This document shows positions 25,144-33,877 of a stretch of 64,000 nucleotides of DNA, piece after piece (the stretch's first letter is position 1; every line of letters begins with the position of its first letter). A program made the position numbers and the translations under genes. The notes beneath the pieces were generated by a model, which was given only the letters and a program-made list of their open reading frames with translations, ran no database searches and had not been told where the DNA came from. The stretch comes from JAXHUM01 sp034189325 (GTDB taxonomy: Bacteria > Desulfobacterota > DSM-4660 > Desulfatiglandales > Desulfatiglandaceae): positions 62,001 through 126,000 of the forward strand of contig JAXHUM010000054.1 in assembly GCA_034189325.1 (NCBI GenBank), in the 5' to 3' direction.

Positions 25144-25624
25144 GACTGTATACCGAGTGTTGTGTCCATCCTATAGGGTGTCTAAGGCAAACGGCAATCT
25201 CAGGACCAGTGACGAAATCAGTTTTGTGCTTGCCCCAGAGGGCATTCTCGTATCGGTACCTCTCAATTCATGTTGAATATTAACCACATAATAGTAAAAA
25301 AACAAGAACAAAATCAACGACAACCCGCCTTTTGATAGACTCTTCCGGTGATATTGCCGGGGCAAGCCCCATTTCTTCGAATTCACCTTGACGGTACACA
25401 CTATCGACAGGATACGAGGTATTTGTTTTGATAATANNNNNNNNNNNNNNNNNNNNNNNNNNNNNNNNNNNNNNNNNNNNNNNNNNNNNNNNNNNNNNNN
25501 NNNNNNNNNNNNNNNNNNNNNNNNNNNNNNNNNNNNTATTTGTTTTGATAATAGAGGGCTTTTTGATAAGATCCGGAAAAACCTTTCTATGAAGATACAT
25601 CCTCAATTATCACAGGAGACACCA
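25144..25624. other. Intergenic region holding the assembly gap
   Basis: About 290 bases of AT-rich sequence without a gene, then the N-run, then 88 bases to the next gene. Nothing else recognisable. Confidence 0.5.
25437..25536. other. Assembly gap (100 Ns) with a 17-bp repeat at both edges
   Basis: Exactly 100 Ns, the usual placeholder for a gap of unknown length. The 17 bases before it (tatttgttttgataata, 25420-25436) are repeated immediately after it (25537-25553). Confidence 0.98.
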
Positions 25625-25936
25625 ATGAATCGATGGAAGATGGCGGCGATCTGTATTGCCTTCCTAAGCTTGCTCGGCCCCCTGAGTGCCTGTTATACCC
25701 CGGCTGGCCGGACCGCCGGTCAAGTGGTCGACGACGGCACCATAACGACCAAGGTCAAGGCGAAGCTCTTGAACAATGCCATTGTGAGTGGATTTGCCAT
25801 TTCAGTTCAAACCTTTCAGGGAGAGGTCACCCTCACCGGTGCGGTTGACTCTGAAAGGATCCGAGAAGAGGCCGAGGAAATTGCCAGGAACACGGCAGGT
25901 GTGCGCGAAGTACGTAATCTCATCAGAATCAAATAA
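25625..25936 (+). CDS. BON-domain lipoprotein
   Basis: A 103-residue exported lipoprotein. The signal peptide ends in a lipobox LSAC, so the Cys at ~24 would be lipidated. The rest is one BON domain: DDGTITTKVKAKLLNN, then VQTFQGEVTLTGAVDSE and ARNTAGVREVRNLIRI. BON domains bind phospholipid and occur in OsmY/DolP-type envelope-stress proteins. It starts at the ATG after an aggagac site; an upstream open frame merely runs through the gap. Confidence 0.88.
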   Translation: MNRWKMAAICIAFLSLLGPLSACYTPAGRTAGQVVDDGTITTKVKAKLLNNAIVSGFAISVQTFQGEVTLTGAVDSERIREEAEEIARNTAGVREVRNLIRIK

Positions 25937-26015
25937 GCCGGGCCTCCAACAGGAATTATGGTCGCTGGATCTCGAGTGGCAAGGAATATGTGCCATGCTT
26001 TCAGTTCCATTTTAG

Positions 26016-26165
26016 GATGGTTCTGTAAAAAATCAAAATTTCAATGGTTTCGGAAGAGGTTCACGATCAAGGCCTCTAAATCCTGAGGAATGAGGCTCGT
26101 TATCCTACGCCGCAGTGACGAAGGACGCAGCCTAACGCAGATAGTCGGCTTTTTACGAGACCGTC
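26016..26165. mobile_element. Candidate MITE-like element
   Basis: A 150-bp non-coding stretch whose ends are imperfect inverted repeats: gatggttctgtaaaaa at the left and the complement of gacggtctcgtaaaaa at the right (12 of 16 matching). The interior has repeated cgcag/acgaag words and no gene. It resembles small non-autonomous elements. No target-site duplication was established. Confidence 0.45.
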
Positions 26166-26197
26166 AACTAAGGCGTGAGGCACAGAGGAGGGGATGA

Positions 26198-26488
26198 ATG
26201 CTGGCAAATTACGGGTACCATGATGGGTCGGGGGACTACTTTATCACCATTGACACGGACCAATGCAACGGCTGTGGGGACTGTGTCGGCGCCTGTCCTC
26301 AGGACATCCTTATCGTTGTTGAGGAAGACCCCTATGATCCTCTGAGAGACGAGCCTGTGGCCATGGTGGCCACTGAAAAGAGGAAAAACCTAAAATACGA
26401 ATGTAATGCCTGCAAGGCCTCGTCAGACCAAGGGACTCTCCCATGCGTCAAGGCGTGTAAGGGGGGTGCGATCTCGCATTCATGGTGA
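26198..26488 (+). CDS. Small 4Fe-4S ferredoxin-like protein
   Basis: A 96-residue protein. The first cluster motif is complete: CNGCGDCVGACPQDI (CxxCxxCxxxCP). The second half has CNACKASSDQGTLPCVKACKGGAI, in which the spacing of the first two Cys is altered (an insert between CNAC and the later Cys), so the second cluster may be unusual or held in a longer loop. Electron carrier of the cytoplasm. Preceded by a gagg-type site. No partner oxidoreductase is adjacent. Confidence 0.88.
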   Translation: MLANYGYHDGSGDYFITIDTDQCNGCGDCVGACPQDILIVVEEDPYDPLRDEPVAMVATEKRKNLKYECNACKASSDQGTLPCVKACKGGAISHSW

Positions 26489-26540
26489 CCCCGTACCCGG
26501 TCATCCCCTGTGGATCATTCGTGGTGCTCTTCTTTCTCGC

Positions 26541-28376
26541 CTACCAAATCACGTCATAGGTCTTAACCGGCTGATGTATCCCCTTAACGTCGATATCACC
26601 GACCGGACGGACGTCGACAAAGTGCTTCACCTTACTGTAAGTGCGCTGGCTGATCAGGGTTTGTCCGGCTCCAGCCATCGATTCCAGGCGGGCCGCCACA
26701 TTGACCTGGTTTCCGATAACCGTGTAGTCCTTGTGCGTGTCAGGTCCGATATTGCCCACGGTCATGTATCCTGTATTGATCCCTATGCCGATCCCCAAGT
26801 CATAGCCGTATTGGGTCCACTCACTCCCTAGATCCCTTACCATTCTTTGCATATCAATCGCCATTCTCACGGCACGTTCCGCATGGTCTTCCACGGCAAT
26901 GGGATCGCCGAAAAAGATGAGAAGCCCATCCCCAATGACCTTGTTCAAGGTGCCGTCGTGATGGTGAATAATGTCTATCATCGCCGAGAGATAACCGTCC
27001 AAGACATGAAACAGCTCTTCAGGCTCTATGCTATCGGTAACGCGGGAGAAGCCCCTGATATCGGTAAACACGACGGTCATCATCTTTCTCGTGGGCTCGT
27101 CCCCGAAGGCATCACCGGCTGAAAGGATTTTTTCCGTCAGTTTGGGAGAAAGATATCGTCTCAATTCATTGTACCTCTCCAGTTCAATAATCTGCTTCTT
27201 CACCTTTGACTCGAGTTCGCTGTTGAGCTGAAGCAGCTCATCTTGTGCCAGACGGAGTTCCGCGGTCCTCTCTTCCACCTTCCGTTCCAGTCCCTGGGAA
27301 TACTCGTCCAGACTTGCCTTGGCCTTGCTCAATTCGGCGTTGGTTTTTTCAAGTATTTGATAGGCCCTGCTCTTTGCCTCCATGCTTTTTCTAAGCTGAT
27401 TGATGGTTTCGGTCAGGTCTTGAGATCGGCCTTTTCCATCGTTCCCGATTCTAAAAACCTGTGAAAAGCGTCGTCGGAAAGATAGCTGATCATAGGAAAT
27501 ATCCAGCATGAAATAGGGAGCCAGAAATATCTCCCCCATCTCCAAGAGGACATGTTCATCGATGCGGATATCTTTGGTAATAAGAAAGGCCTCTTTCCCC
27601 TCAAACGAGCCCGACAAAGGAGGCTCTGCCAGCCTCCTGTATTTCCCGAGGAAGACCTCCCTTCCGGCAATGATCTCAGGCTTCAAGATAATGGTTTCTC
27701 CGACGACCCGACGCTTCCCATCTATGGGGTCTCTCAGCGTAATCTGATCTCCCGTTATCTTGACTTCAAGATTGTAAGGGACAAATTCCGGTTCCTCATT
27801 GAACAGGACCTCCGGGTTGTACGGGTTAAGGATCTGTCTTACCTCGGCAGGGTCTATCCCCCAGATCGTGGGTATCGATGAAAGAATGCCTCTCAGGTAG
27901 GGGTCGCGGATATAGTCTTTGTGAGGATCAATGTCGGCGTTGGATTCCACTTTCAGAAGTGTTCTGACCTTTCTTGAGCGTCTGTCATAGGCGGGGGGCT
28001 GAATCACTTCGATCTCTTTTGTGTCATTAAAATTCCTGTTGAAAAAAGGAATTCTTTTGTATCCGTCGGTGGGTGAGGCAAAGACCTTGACAAAATAATG
28101 CAAACGCCCCCAAGATCCCAAGCGTCCTGAGGAGGCCCCGCAATTGAAGTAGAAATTCGGTTCATTGACGAGCTTTCGGGCCCTTCGGAAAATCTTTTCA
28201 AAGTTCTCCTGGGTTGTCCATTCATCTTCATTCAGGAAAAAGTCTTCAGGCGTGGAATACTCATCAGAACGATAGGAAAGGCCGTCGAACAGGCCATGAT
28301 AAGAGCCGAGTTTATGGCTCACATAGGTGGAAACAATCCTTATATTCCGGTTGCTGATACAATCACCGCGAGTCAT
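26541..28376 (-). CDS. Class III adenylate cyclase with a large N-terminal sensor region
   Basis: A 611-residue protein. Residues 1-~320 form a soluble region I cannot assign (it includes NEPNFYFNCGASSGRLGSWG); ~330-415 is a coiled coil (LEKTNAELSKAKASLDEYSQ and onward); ~430-611 is the cyclase. Metal Asp residues are in VFTDIRGFS and IGDGLLIFFGDP, the purine-binding Lys in LNKVIGD and Thr in DYTVIGNQ, and the transition-state Asn/Arg in VNVAARLES. The set is complete, so it should be active; Lys plus Thr suggests ATP and the bicarbonate-type subclass. It lies 56 bases downstream of a pseudo-receiver gene on the same strand. Confidence 0.9.
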   Translation of the reverse strand: MTRGDCISNRNIRIVSTYVSHKLGSYHGLFDGLSYRSDEYSTPEDFFLNEDEWTTQENFEKIFRRARKLVNEPNFYFNCGASSGRLGSWGRLHYFVKVFASPTDGYKRIPFFNRNFNDTKEIEVIQPPAYDRRSRKVRTLLKVESNADIDPHKDYIRDPYLRGILSSIPTIWGIDPAEVRQILNPYNPEVLFNEEPEFVPYNLEVKITGDQITLRDPIDGKRRVVGETIILKPEIIAGREVFLGKYRRLAEPPLSGSFEGKEAFLITKDIRIDEHVLLEMGEIFLAPYFMLDISYDQLSFRRRFSQVFRIGNDGKGRSQDLTETINQLRKSMEAKSRAYQILEKTNAELSKAKASLDEYSQGLERKVEERTAELRLAQDELLQLNSELESKVKKQIIELERYNELRRYLSPKLTEKILSAGDAFGDEPTRKMMTVVFTDIRGFSRVTDSIEPEELFHVLDGYLSAMIDIIHHHDGTLNKVIGDGLLIFFGDPIAVEDHAERAVRMAIDMQRMVRDLGSEWTQYGYDLGIGIGINTGYMTVGNIGPDTHKDYTVIGNQVNVAARLESMAGAGQTLISQRTYSKVKHFVDVRPVGDIDVKGIHQPVKTYDVIW

Positions 28377-28432
28377 AGCACTTACCTTCTCAAGCAGTCA
28401 GACGGAATTGCTGCCCATTGGATCCGACGATA

Positions 28433-28840
28433 CTATTCTTTTCTCGGTCGGGGGATAATTCTGGCAATCTCTTCGAATTGATCAACAAAAAGAAAAAGGT
28501 CTTTAAGGGCGTCCTTTCTGCTGATATGTCCCAGGATGCCGTAGCCCTCCGTCTTTTCATGAACCTCTTGCTCTGTCAGATCGCTCAGCAGAATAACGGA
28601 GGTCATCGGAGAGGCCTTGACCAACTCTTTTAAGAGGCCGATCTCCGATTCGGCCCCCGCACTACGACCTACGATTGCAAGGGGACAATGTTTCCTGCGG
28701 AGAAATCCCCATGCCTCCTCTTTTTCAGATAGAGTCGACACAGTGTACGATCGGGTCTCAAGGGCCTCCTTAACCCATTCGACCACAGAAGGGTCCTCTT
28801 CCAGAATGAGGGCGTCAACCGTCTCCTCTTTCTCTTTCAT
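28433..28840 (-). CDS. Degenerate receiver-domain protein
   Basis: A 135-residue protein with the length and helix/strand order of a response-regulator receiver: acidic pair in ALILEEDPSVVEWV, strand CPLAIVGRSAG, and VILLSDLT. The phospho-accepting Asp position holds Gly (AIVGRS) and the usual KP after strand 5 is lost (HISRKDA), so phosphorylation is unlikely. It precedes the cyclase gene and may be its regulatory partner through protein contact. Confidence 0.7.
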   Translation of the reverse strand: MKEKEETVDALILEEDPSVVEWVKEALETRSYTVSTLSEKEEAWGFLRRKHCPLAIVGRSAGAESEIGLLKELVKASPMTSVILLSDLTEQEVHEKTEGYGILGHISRKDALKDLFLFVDQFEEIARIIPRPRKE

Positions 28841-29088
28841 AATTCCTCTTTTTCATCCGGTTGTCTTATAAGGTTGGGAAACGTATAACAGAGTGATGTC
28901 TGTTCAGATACAAAATCATATAGGTATACGTCGATGGTGGCAACTATTTAATGCGTTGTGATCATGAGGAAATAACCTATTGACGAGGAAATGGTGTCAC
29001 GGTCATTCAATATGGGGAATTGGGAAAACGCAAGCCTTACAAGAGCAAATATCTCGTGTCGTGGAAGGGTTGGAGCTGAAGACAACAT

Positions 29089-30276
29089 TCATGGAAGAAT
29101 AAGAGGGGGAGCGGCCTCCATTTCATTTTCTTTCATCTTTGAATTCCCCTCCACAGCCCTCTCCATGAAATAATGGAGGCTCCGCTCTAAGAGAAATTCG
29201 CAGACCACACTCTTTCTCAGGGTAGAGGAATCTTCAACAACGGTCTCCCTTGCGGCGGCTAGACACAGCCTGGAAAGATCCTCCCGGTCCAGCTTGAAAT
29301 AGAGATAGGCCATCTCCTCAAGCCTTCGTCTGAGAAGCCCCTGCTTCGGTGGAGGGAATAGCTTCTCCAAGGCCCTTAACTCGATCTCGCGCGCGCGATC
29401 CTGTTTCTGGGCCTCAGTGAAAAAGAGAGGGCTCTGTTCAATGTGGACCAGCTCTTCCATAAAGGGTCGCAGATCTTCTGAATCCAGGAACCATGTTCTC
29501 ATCAGTTCATCATTAAAGAGGGTCTCAAGGCTGGCCCTTGTCAGTGTTTCTCCGGAAAAAGAATCCTCTGAAATCAAATCATACACAGAAGGAAGCTCAG
29601 GGATTGAGCCGTTTTTCAGCATCCGCTGCCTTATATCCAAATAGCCGGACGGGGCATCAGGGACCTGATGATAGGCATCTTCCAGGATGGAAAGCCCGTG
29701 TGAGAAGGAACTCTTTACTAGGGGGCCGGCGTTTGCAGAGGCACCTTCCTTGATTTCTCTCACACGTTTCTTGCTGAAGGTGCCGGACATAAACTGGAGG
29801 ATCCCACGTTCATCAGAGACAACGCCCATACCGACATCCACGCCAGTGGAAGAGCGCGGCAACAGAACCATCACAAAACGCGTCCCCGAACCATCCACAG
29901 GACCCAAAAAGGATGAGGGTGTCTCTCTTGGGGGAGATTTTAAGATAGGGGGTGTCTCCTCTTCAGGGGAAGAAGCGTCCCCTATGTCTACCCCCTTCGC
30001 CTTGAGCCTGAACAGGGCCCTGTTCACTGCCTTGCTCAAGGCTTTGTCATCAAAACGCGACTTAAGGCTTAGGAGTAAAGGTACGATCGATTCATCGTGC
30101 AGAGGTAATCTGTCAACAAGGACTTTGGCAATCCGAACATCCGGGATCTTGGACTGGATATCAGCTCGATCCTCAGTTCCCAGGCTTTCAATAAGGGAGA
30201 CGATGAGGCGTTCTTCATCTTCTGACAAGACAGTCTTACGGGCTGTCCGTTTTTTTGACTTCCTCTTTCCACCCAT
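29089..30276 (-). CDS. Uncharacterised protein co-transcribed with pyrR
   Basis: A 395-residue soluble protein with no motif I recognise. It starts with a very basic tail (GGKRKSKKRTARK), followed by a short helical repeat-like part (VLVDRLPLHDESIVPLLLSL), a Pro/Ser-rich linker, and a larger domain containing TRFVMVLLPRSSTGVDVGMG and helical charged segments. The ATG lies two bases after the pyrR stop, so the genes are tightly coupled. The basic start could contact nucleic acid. Function unknown. Confidence 0.8.
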   Translation of the reverse strand: MGGKRKSKKRTARKTVLSEDEERLIVSLIESLGTEDRADIQSKIPDVRIAKVLVDRLPLHDESIVPLLLSLKSRFDDKALSKAVNRALFRLKAKGVDIGDASSPEEETPPILKSPPRETPSSFLGPVDGSGTRFVMVLLPRSSTGVDVGMGVVSDERGILQFMSGTFSKKRVREIKEGASANAGPLVKSSFSHGLSILEDAYHQVPDAPSGYLDIRQRMLKNGSIPELPSVYDLISEDSFSGETLTRASLETLFNDELMRTWFLDSEDLRPFMEELVHIEQSPLFFTEAQKQDRAREIELRALEKLFPPPKQGLLRRRLEEMAYLYFKLDREDLSRLCLAAARETVVEDSSTLRKSVVCEFLLERSLHYFMERAVEGNSKMKENEMEAAPPLILP

Positions 30277-30278
30277 GG

Positions 30279-30827
30279 TCAGGCGGCCCTCTTCTCTTCA
30301 ATAGCCGCGTAGTCATTGGCACCGGCCTCTTTGAGATAGACATTAATGGTCTTCTCGGGCCCTGTATCCCAGACGCCTCCGACGTAGTTCGACATAATCG
30401 GAAATTCCCTGTTTCCCTCTCCCCTGTCCACTAAAATGGCTAACTCTATCCTCTTGGGTCGACCGTAATCCATAAGGGCATCCATGGCCGCCCTGACAGT
30501 CCTCCCCGTATAAAGGACGTCATCCACAAGAATTATGATCTTATCGTCTATGGAGAAGGGCAAATCGGTCTTTCCAACCACTGGTGCGGGACCGATCCTC
30601 GTCCAGTCATCCCTGTACAGGGTTATGTCAAGGATCCCCACCGGAGGAAGGGGAACGTCTAGGCCTGCCATGGCCTCTTTCAGGCGAGCCGCAAGAAATG
30701 CCCCACCGGTGCGTATCCCAACAATCACAACCTCTTCCATGAGAGGGTTCTTTTTCACAATCTGCTCAGAAATCTTCCTGATCGCATCAAGAATATCCTG
30801 CTCGTTTAGGATGATATTTTTTTCCAT
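30279..30827 (-). CDS. pyrR: PyrR bifunctional pyrimidine regulator / uracil phosphoribosyltransferase
   Basis: A 182-residue PyrR. The PRPP-binding loop is IILVDDVLYTGRTVRAAMDAL (read across 96-116), and VIVGIRTGGAFLAARL and the C-terminal LVDRGEGNREFPIMSNYVG are family signatures. PyrR binds the leader RNA of pyrimidine genes in the presence of UMP and also converts uracil to UMP. A promoter and a leader terminator lie upstream of the gene (31058-31087 and 30968-31023). The downstream partner is an unknown 395-residue protein. Confidence 0.95.
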   Translation of the reverse strand: MEKNIILNEQDILDAIRKISEQIVKKNPLMEEVVIVGIRTGGAFLAARLKEAMAGLDVPLPPVGILDITLYRDDWTRIGPAPVVGKTDLPFSIDDKIIILVDDVLYTGRTVRAAMDALMDYGRPKRIELAILVDRGEGNREFPIMSNYVGGVWDTGPEKTINVYLKEAGANDYAAIEEKRAA

Positions 30828-30967
30828 CGCAATACCCTAACATTCTCAACAGATGGGAACCGTCTTCCTTGCCTGTCCAGCCCCTTATTCATACCTTTTA
30901 AAATTATGATTCGCCCCTTTATTAGAGGCCCACAAGGTTATGTACAGACTCACAAAATCTCTCAACC

Positions 30968-31023
30968 AAAAAAAACAGACGGCGCGAGCAGGAATAAGAC
31001 GAGAGGCCTGGCACGCCTTCTGT
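30968..31023 (-). terminator. Leader terminator / candidate attenuator upstream of pyrR
   Basis: On the leftward strand acagaaggcg pairs with cgccgtctgt (9 of 10 bp) around a ~30-base loop, followed directly by eight T. It lies between the promoter and the pyrR start, about 140 bases before the ATG, so transcription of pyrR must read through it. Confidence 0.7.
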
Positions 31024-31057
31024 CCTATAAAAATCGTGTGTCTTCAAAAAAGCGGTT

Positions 31058-31087
31058 ATTATAGACAATATACCAGGAATAAGTCAA
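31058..31087 (-). promoter_or_regulatory. Sigma-70 type promoter for pyrR
   Basis: On the leftward strand: -35 TTGACT, an 18-base spacer, and a perfect -10 TATAAT. It would start transcription near 31050 and give a leader of about 220 bases before pyrR. Confidence 0.7.
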
Positions 31088-31266
31088 CCAATATATCGAG
31101 TTTCTCACTGCTGATGCACAATCATTTCTTTGATCTATAAATCTTTTAAGACTACCCCTCGGCTTTTGTGAAGATTACAAGGATCCGCCCTATTCTTAAG
31201 TTGAAAATCAACCGGGCCTTCTGTAAGATACAAAAAGGGATCGTATGGAATATGAAAGGGTTACCG

Positions 31267-31980
31267 ATGAATTCACATTCTCAGACCGAAAGACTTCGGA
31301 CCTTAACCAATGCATTGGGTTATACCTTTAAAGATTCAGCGCTTCTTAAGCAGGCGTTTAGGCACTCATCGTATGTCAATGAACATCAGACAGACCCGCA
31401 CCTTGAAGACAATGAACGTCTTGAGTTCTTAGGTGATGCCGTGCTTGATTTGGCAATAAGTCACATCCTTATGGATCTTTTCGAGCATGCCAGAGAGGGA
31501 GACCTGTCAAAATACCGGGCCCATATTGTAGATGAGGCGGGCCTAAATCGAATAGCCACGAGGTTGGGATTGGGGGATTATCTCCTCCTTGGGAAAGGTG
31601 AAGAGCTAAGCAAAGGACGAGAAAAGACGTCTATCCTCGCCAACACCGTAGAGGCCCTCTTGGGGGCACTTTATCTCGATGCAGGTTTTGACAGGTCCCT
31701 TGAGATTATACGTGAACTATTTTCTCATCAAATTGAGGAGATTTATACCGATGAACCGACAAACGATTTCAAAAGCCTCCTTCAAGAGTACACCCAACAG
31801 ACTTACAAAACCCTCCCGACTTACAACCTGAAAGAAGAAAGCGGCCCTCCCCACGACAGGAGATTTAGGGTGGCTTTGCATATCAATGGGGAGTTGCTGG
31901 CCCACGCCGAGGGGAGGAGTAAGAAAGAGGCCGAGCAAAAGGCCGCTAAGGAGGCCTTTTATTGTCTAAAGGCGCGTTAA
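31267..31980 (+). CDS. rnc: Ribonuclease III
   Basis: About 237 residues. The catalytic domain has the signature NERLEFLGDAVLDL with its acidic metal ligands, the ILANTVEALLGALYLD helix with the second Asp/Glu set, and a C-terminal double-stranded RNA-binding domain (NDFKSLLQEYTQ to KEAEQKAAKEAF). It processes rRNA precursors and mRNAs. Start uncertain: ATG 31267 has aaaggg upstream; ATG 31252 and longer starts are in frame. It overlaps the next gene by 19 bases and lies upstream of era, a widespread arrangement. Confidence 0.95.
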   Translation: MNSHSQTERLRTLTNALGYTFKDSALLKQAFRHSSYVNEHQTDPHLEDNERLEFLGDAVLDLAISHILMDLFEHAREGDLSKYRAHIVDEAGLNRIATRLGLGDYLLLGKGEELSKGREKTSILANTVEALLGALYLDAGFDRSLEIIRELFSHQIEEIYTDEPTNDFKSLLQEYTQQTYKTLPTYNLKEESGPPHDRRFRVALHINGELLAHAEGRSKKEAEQKAAKEAFYCLKAR

Positions 31981-32996
31981 GGCCATTTATTGTCCCCATC
32001 TTTATCCCTCATCAGGGGTGCCCGCATCACTGTGTCTTTTGCGAGCAGCAGAAGATAACATCACACCCAAGACGCCTCTTGGGTGCGCGGCAGGTTCAAG
32101 ACATCCTCAACCGGGCGATTTGTTCTAAGGGTTTTAATCCAAACCGAAGGCCTCTGGTTGCCTTTTATGGAGGCACCTTTACCGGGCTTCCCCTCTCACG
32201 GATGCAAGAACTTTTAGGGGCTGTCTCCCCTTACCTGACAAAAAAGCTGTTTTATTCCATCAGGGTCTCGACCAGGCCGGACGCTATTGATGATGAACGG
32301 TTACGCTTAATGAAAGAAGCGGGGGTCGATACTGTTGAATTGGGCGTTCAATCGATGGATAACCATGTGCTGGAACTCTCCGAAAGAGGGCACTCGGTAG
32401 AAGACAGTGTCCGGGCCGTCCGTCGCATAAAGAAACATGGTCTCAAAGTGGGGATCCAACTTATGCCGGGTCTCCCAGGAGATTCTCCAGAGTGCTTTCG
32501 GTCGACGGTCACACAAGTGGTATCTCTTCGGCCCGACCTGGTCCGGCTGTATCCTACCGTCGTTATTCAGGGGACGAAACTTCACTCTCTCTACAGGGAG
32601 GGACGATACAGACCGATGACTCTCGTGGAAGCCCTAAATATATGTATAGAAAGCTGTATTCACTTCGAGGAGAAAATAATCAAGGTCATTCGGATCGGTC
32701 TGATGAGTTCTCCCTCATTGACCGCAAAAGATCAGATTGTCGCAGGTCCCTGGCATCCTTCCTTTGGGCAGATGGTCCGTTCAGGGGTTTATCGGCACAC
32801 TATTGAGCCTCAATTGCCGATACCTGGGAGCCAGGCCGATATCAGGATTCTGGTCTCTAAACAGGATGTCCACCTTCTGAGGGGTTATAAAAACGAGGGC
32901 CTTGCCTGGCTTCAGGAAAAGACAGGGACACCTAACATCCGCATTCAGCTGGATGATTCTCTCCCCACAGGGAGAATAAGGATCGAAAGAGAATGA
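31962..32996 (+). CDS. Elp3-like radical SAM protein
   Basis: A 344-residue radical SAM protein starting at TTG with an aaggagg site inside the end of rnc. The cluster motif is CPHHCVFCEQ (CxxxCxxC). YGGTFTGLP, STRPDAIDDERL, VELGVQSMDNHVL and GLKVGIQLMPGLPGDS match the Elp3/oxygen-independent coproporphyrinogen-like subgroup. Unlike true Elp3 it lacks the acetyltransferase domain. It sits between rnc and era and overlaps both, so it is firmly part of this operon. Likely RNA-related, reaction unknown. Confidence 0.88.
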   Translation: MSKGALRPFIVPIFIPHQGCPHHCVFCEQQKITSHPRRLLGARQVQDILNRAICSKGFNPNRRPLVAFYGGTFTGLPLSRMQELLGAVSPYLTKKLFYSIRVSTRPDAIDDERLRLMKEAGVDTVELGVQSMDNHVLELSERGHSVEDSVRAVRRIKKHGLKVGIQLMPGLPGDSPECFRSTVTQVVSLRPDLVRLYPTVVIQGTKLHSLYREGRYRPMTLVEALNICIESCIHFEEKIIKVIRIGLMSSPSLTAKDQIVAGPWHPSFGQMVRSGVYRHTIEPQLPIPGSQADIRILVSKQDVHLLRGYKNEGLAWLQEKTGTPNIRIQLDDSLPTGRIRIERE

Positions 32997-33877
32997 AGTT
33001 TTTATCCGGTTTTGTGGCTATTGTCGGACCGCCCAACGTGGGGAAATCCACCCTTATGAATCGCGTTGTCGGAAAAAAACTGGCCATTGTCTCTCCCAAA
33101 CCCCAAACCACCAGGAACCGTACAATCGGCGTCTACCATGGAGAGGGTTTTCAGATCGTGTTGACTGACACTCCAGGTATCCATGAGGCCAAGACACCTC
33201 TTCATGAAAGCATGGTACGCTCAGCCCGCGCAACATTCAGTGAAGTCGACTTGCTGCTCTTGATGATAGATGTGGGTCAGCCTTATGACCCCCGGATATC
33301 GTCCATTGTCGAGGATCTCAAAGGCCACAAAAAGCCCGTTATCCTTCTCATTAACAAGATCGATACCGCTCCCAAAGCTCACTTGCTGCCGGTTATTGAT
33401 CACTATAAGTCAGAGTATCCCTTTGACTCGATCATTCCTCTTTCCGCGCGCAATGGTGACGGGGTTGAGATCCTCTTATCAGAGCTCAAATCTCGGCTCA
33501 GGCCGGGGCCCGAATTTTTCCCCAAAGAGATCACAGCTGACCAGACAGAGAGGTTCCTCGTCTCGGAGATAATCAGAGAGAGGGTATATCTCCACCTCAA
33601 AGAGGAATTGCCATACTCCTCTGCAGTGACTGTCGAAAACATGGAGGAAAAAGAGAGGAATCATGTGCTCCATATTTCCGCCCGAATCCATGTGGAATCA
33701 GAGTCCCAGAAGGGAATCCTTATAGGCAAAAGAGGCAGGATGATCAAGGCCATAGGCCAATCTTCGAGGACCGAGCTGGAAAGGATATTCGACAGGCATA
33801 TCTATCTGGATCTCGTCGTGAGGGTCGAGCCGAATTGGAGTAAGGACACCAAGGCCTTGAGGCGGCTCGGCTATTAG
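32993..33877 (+). CDS. era: GTPase Era
   Basis: A 294-residue Era. G1 is GPPNVGKST, G3 DTPGIHE, G4 INKID; the C-terminal KH domain has the RNA-binding GKRGRMIKAIGQSSRTELE (positions ~245-263). Era binds the 3' end of 16S rRNA and helps 30S maturation. The start overlaps the preceding stop (ATGA). A strong terminator lies about 135 bases downstream. Confidence 0.97.
   Translation: MKFLSGFVAIVGPPNVGKSTLMNRVVGKKLAIVSPKPQTTRNRTIGVYHGEGFQIVLTDTPGIHEAKTPLHESMVRSARATFSEVDLLLLMIDVGQPYDPRISSIVEDLKGHKKPVILLINKIDTAPKAHLLPVIDHYKSEYPFDSIIPLSARNGDGVEILLSELKSRLRPGPEFFPKEITADQTERFLVSEIIRERVYLHLKEELPYSSAVTVENMEEKERNHVLHISARIHVESESQKGILIGKRGRMIKAIGQSSRTELERIFDRHIYLDLVVRVEPNWSKDTKALRRLGY

Noticed and set aside
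25388..25936. 182-codon frame running through the gap into the BON lipoprotein
   Set aside because: It is open only because Ns are read as unknown residues; the signal peptide and ribosome-binding site place the start at 25625.
29687..30304. 205-codon rightward frame opposite the pyrR-linked gene
   Set aside because: Ser/Arg-rich antisense composition and no start signal; the leftward gene is coupled to pyrR.
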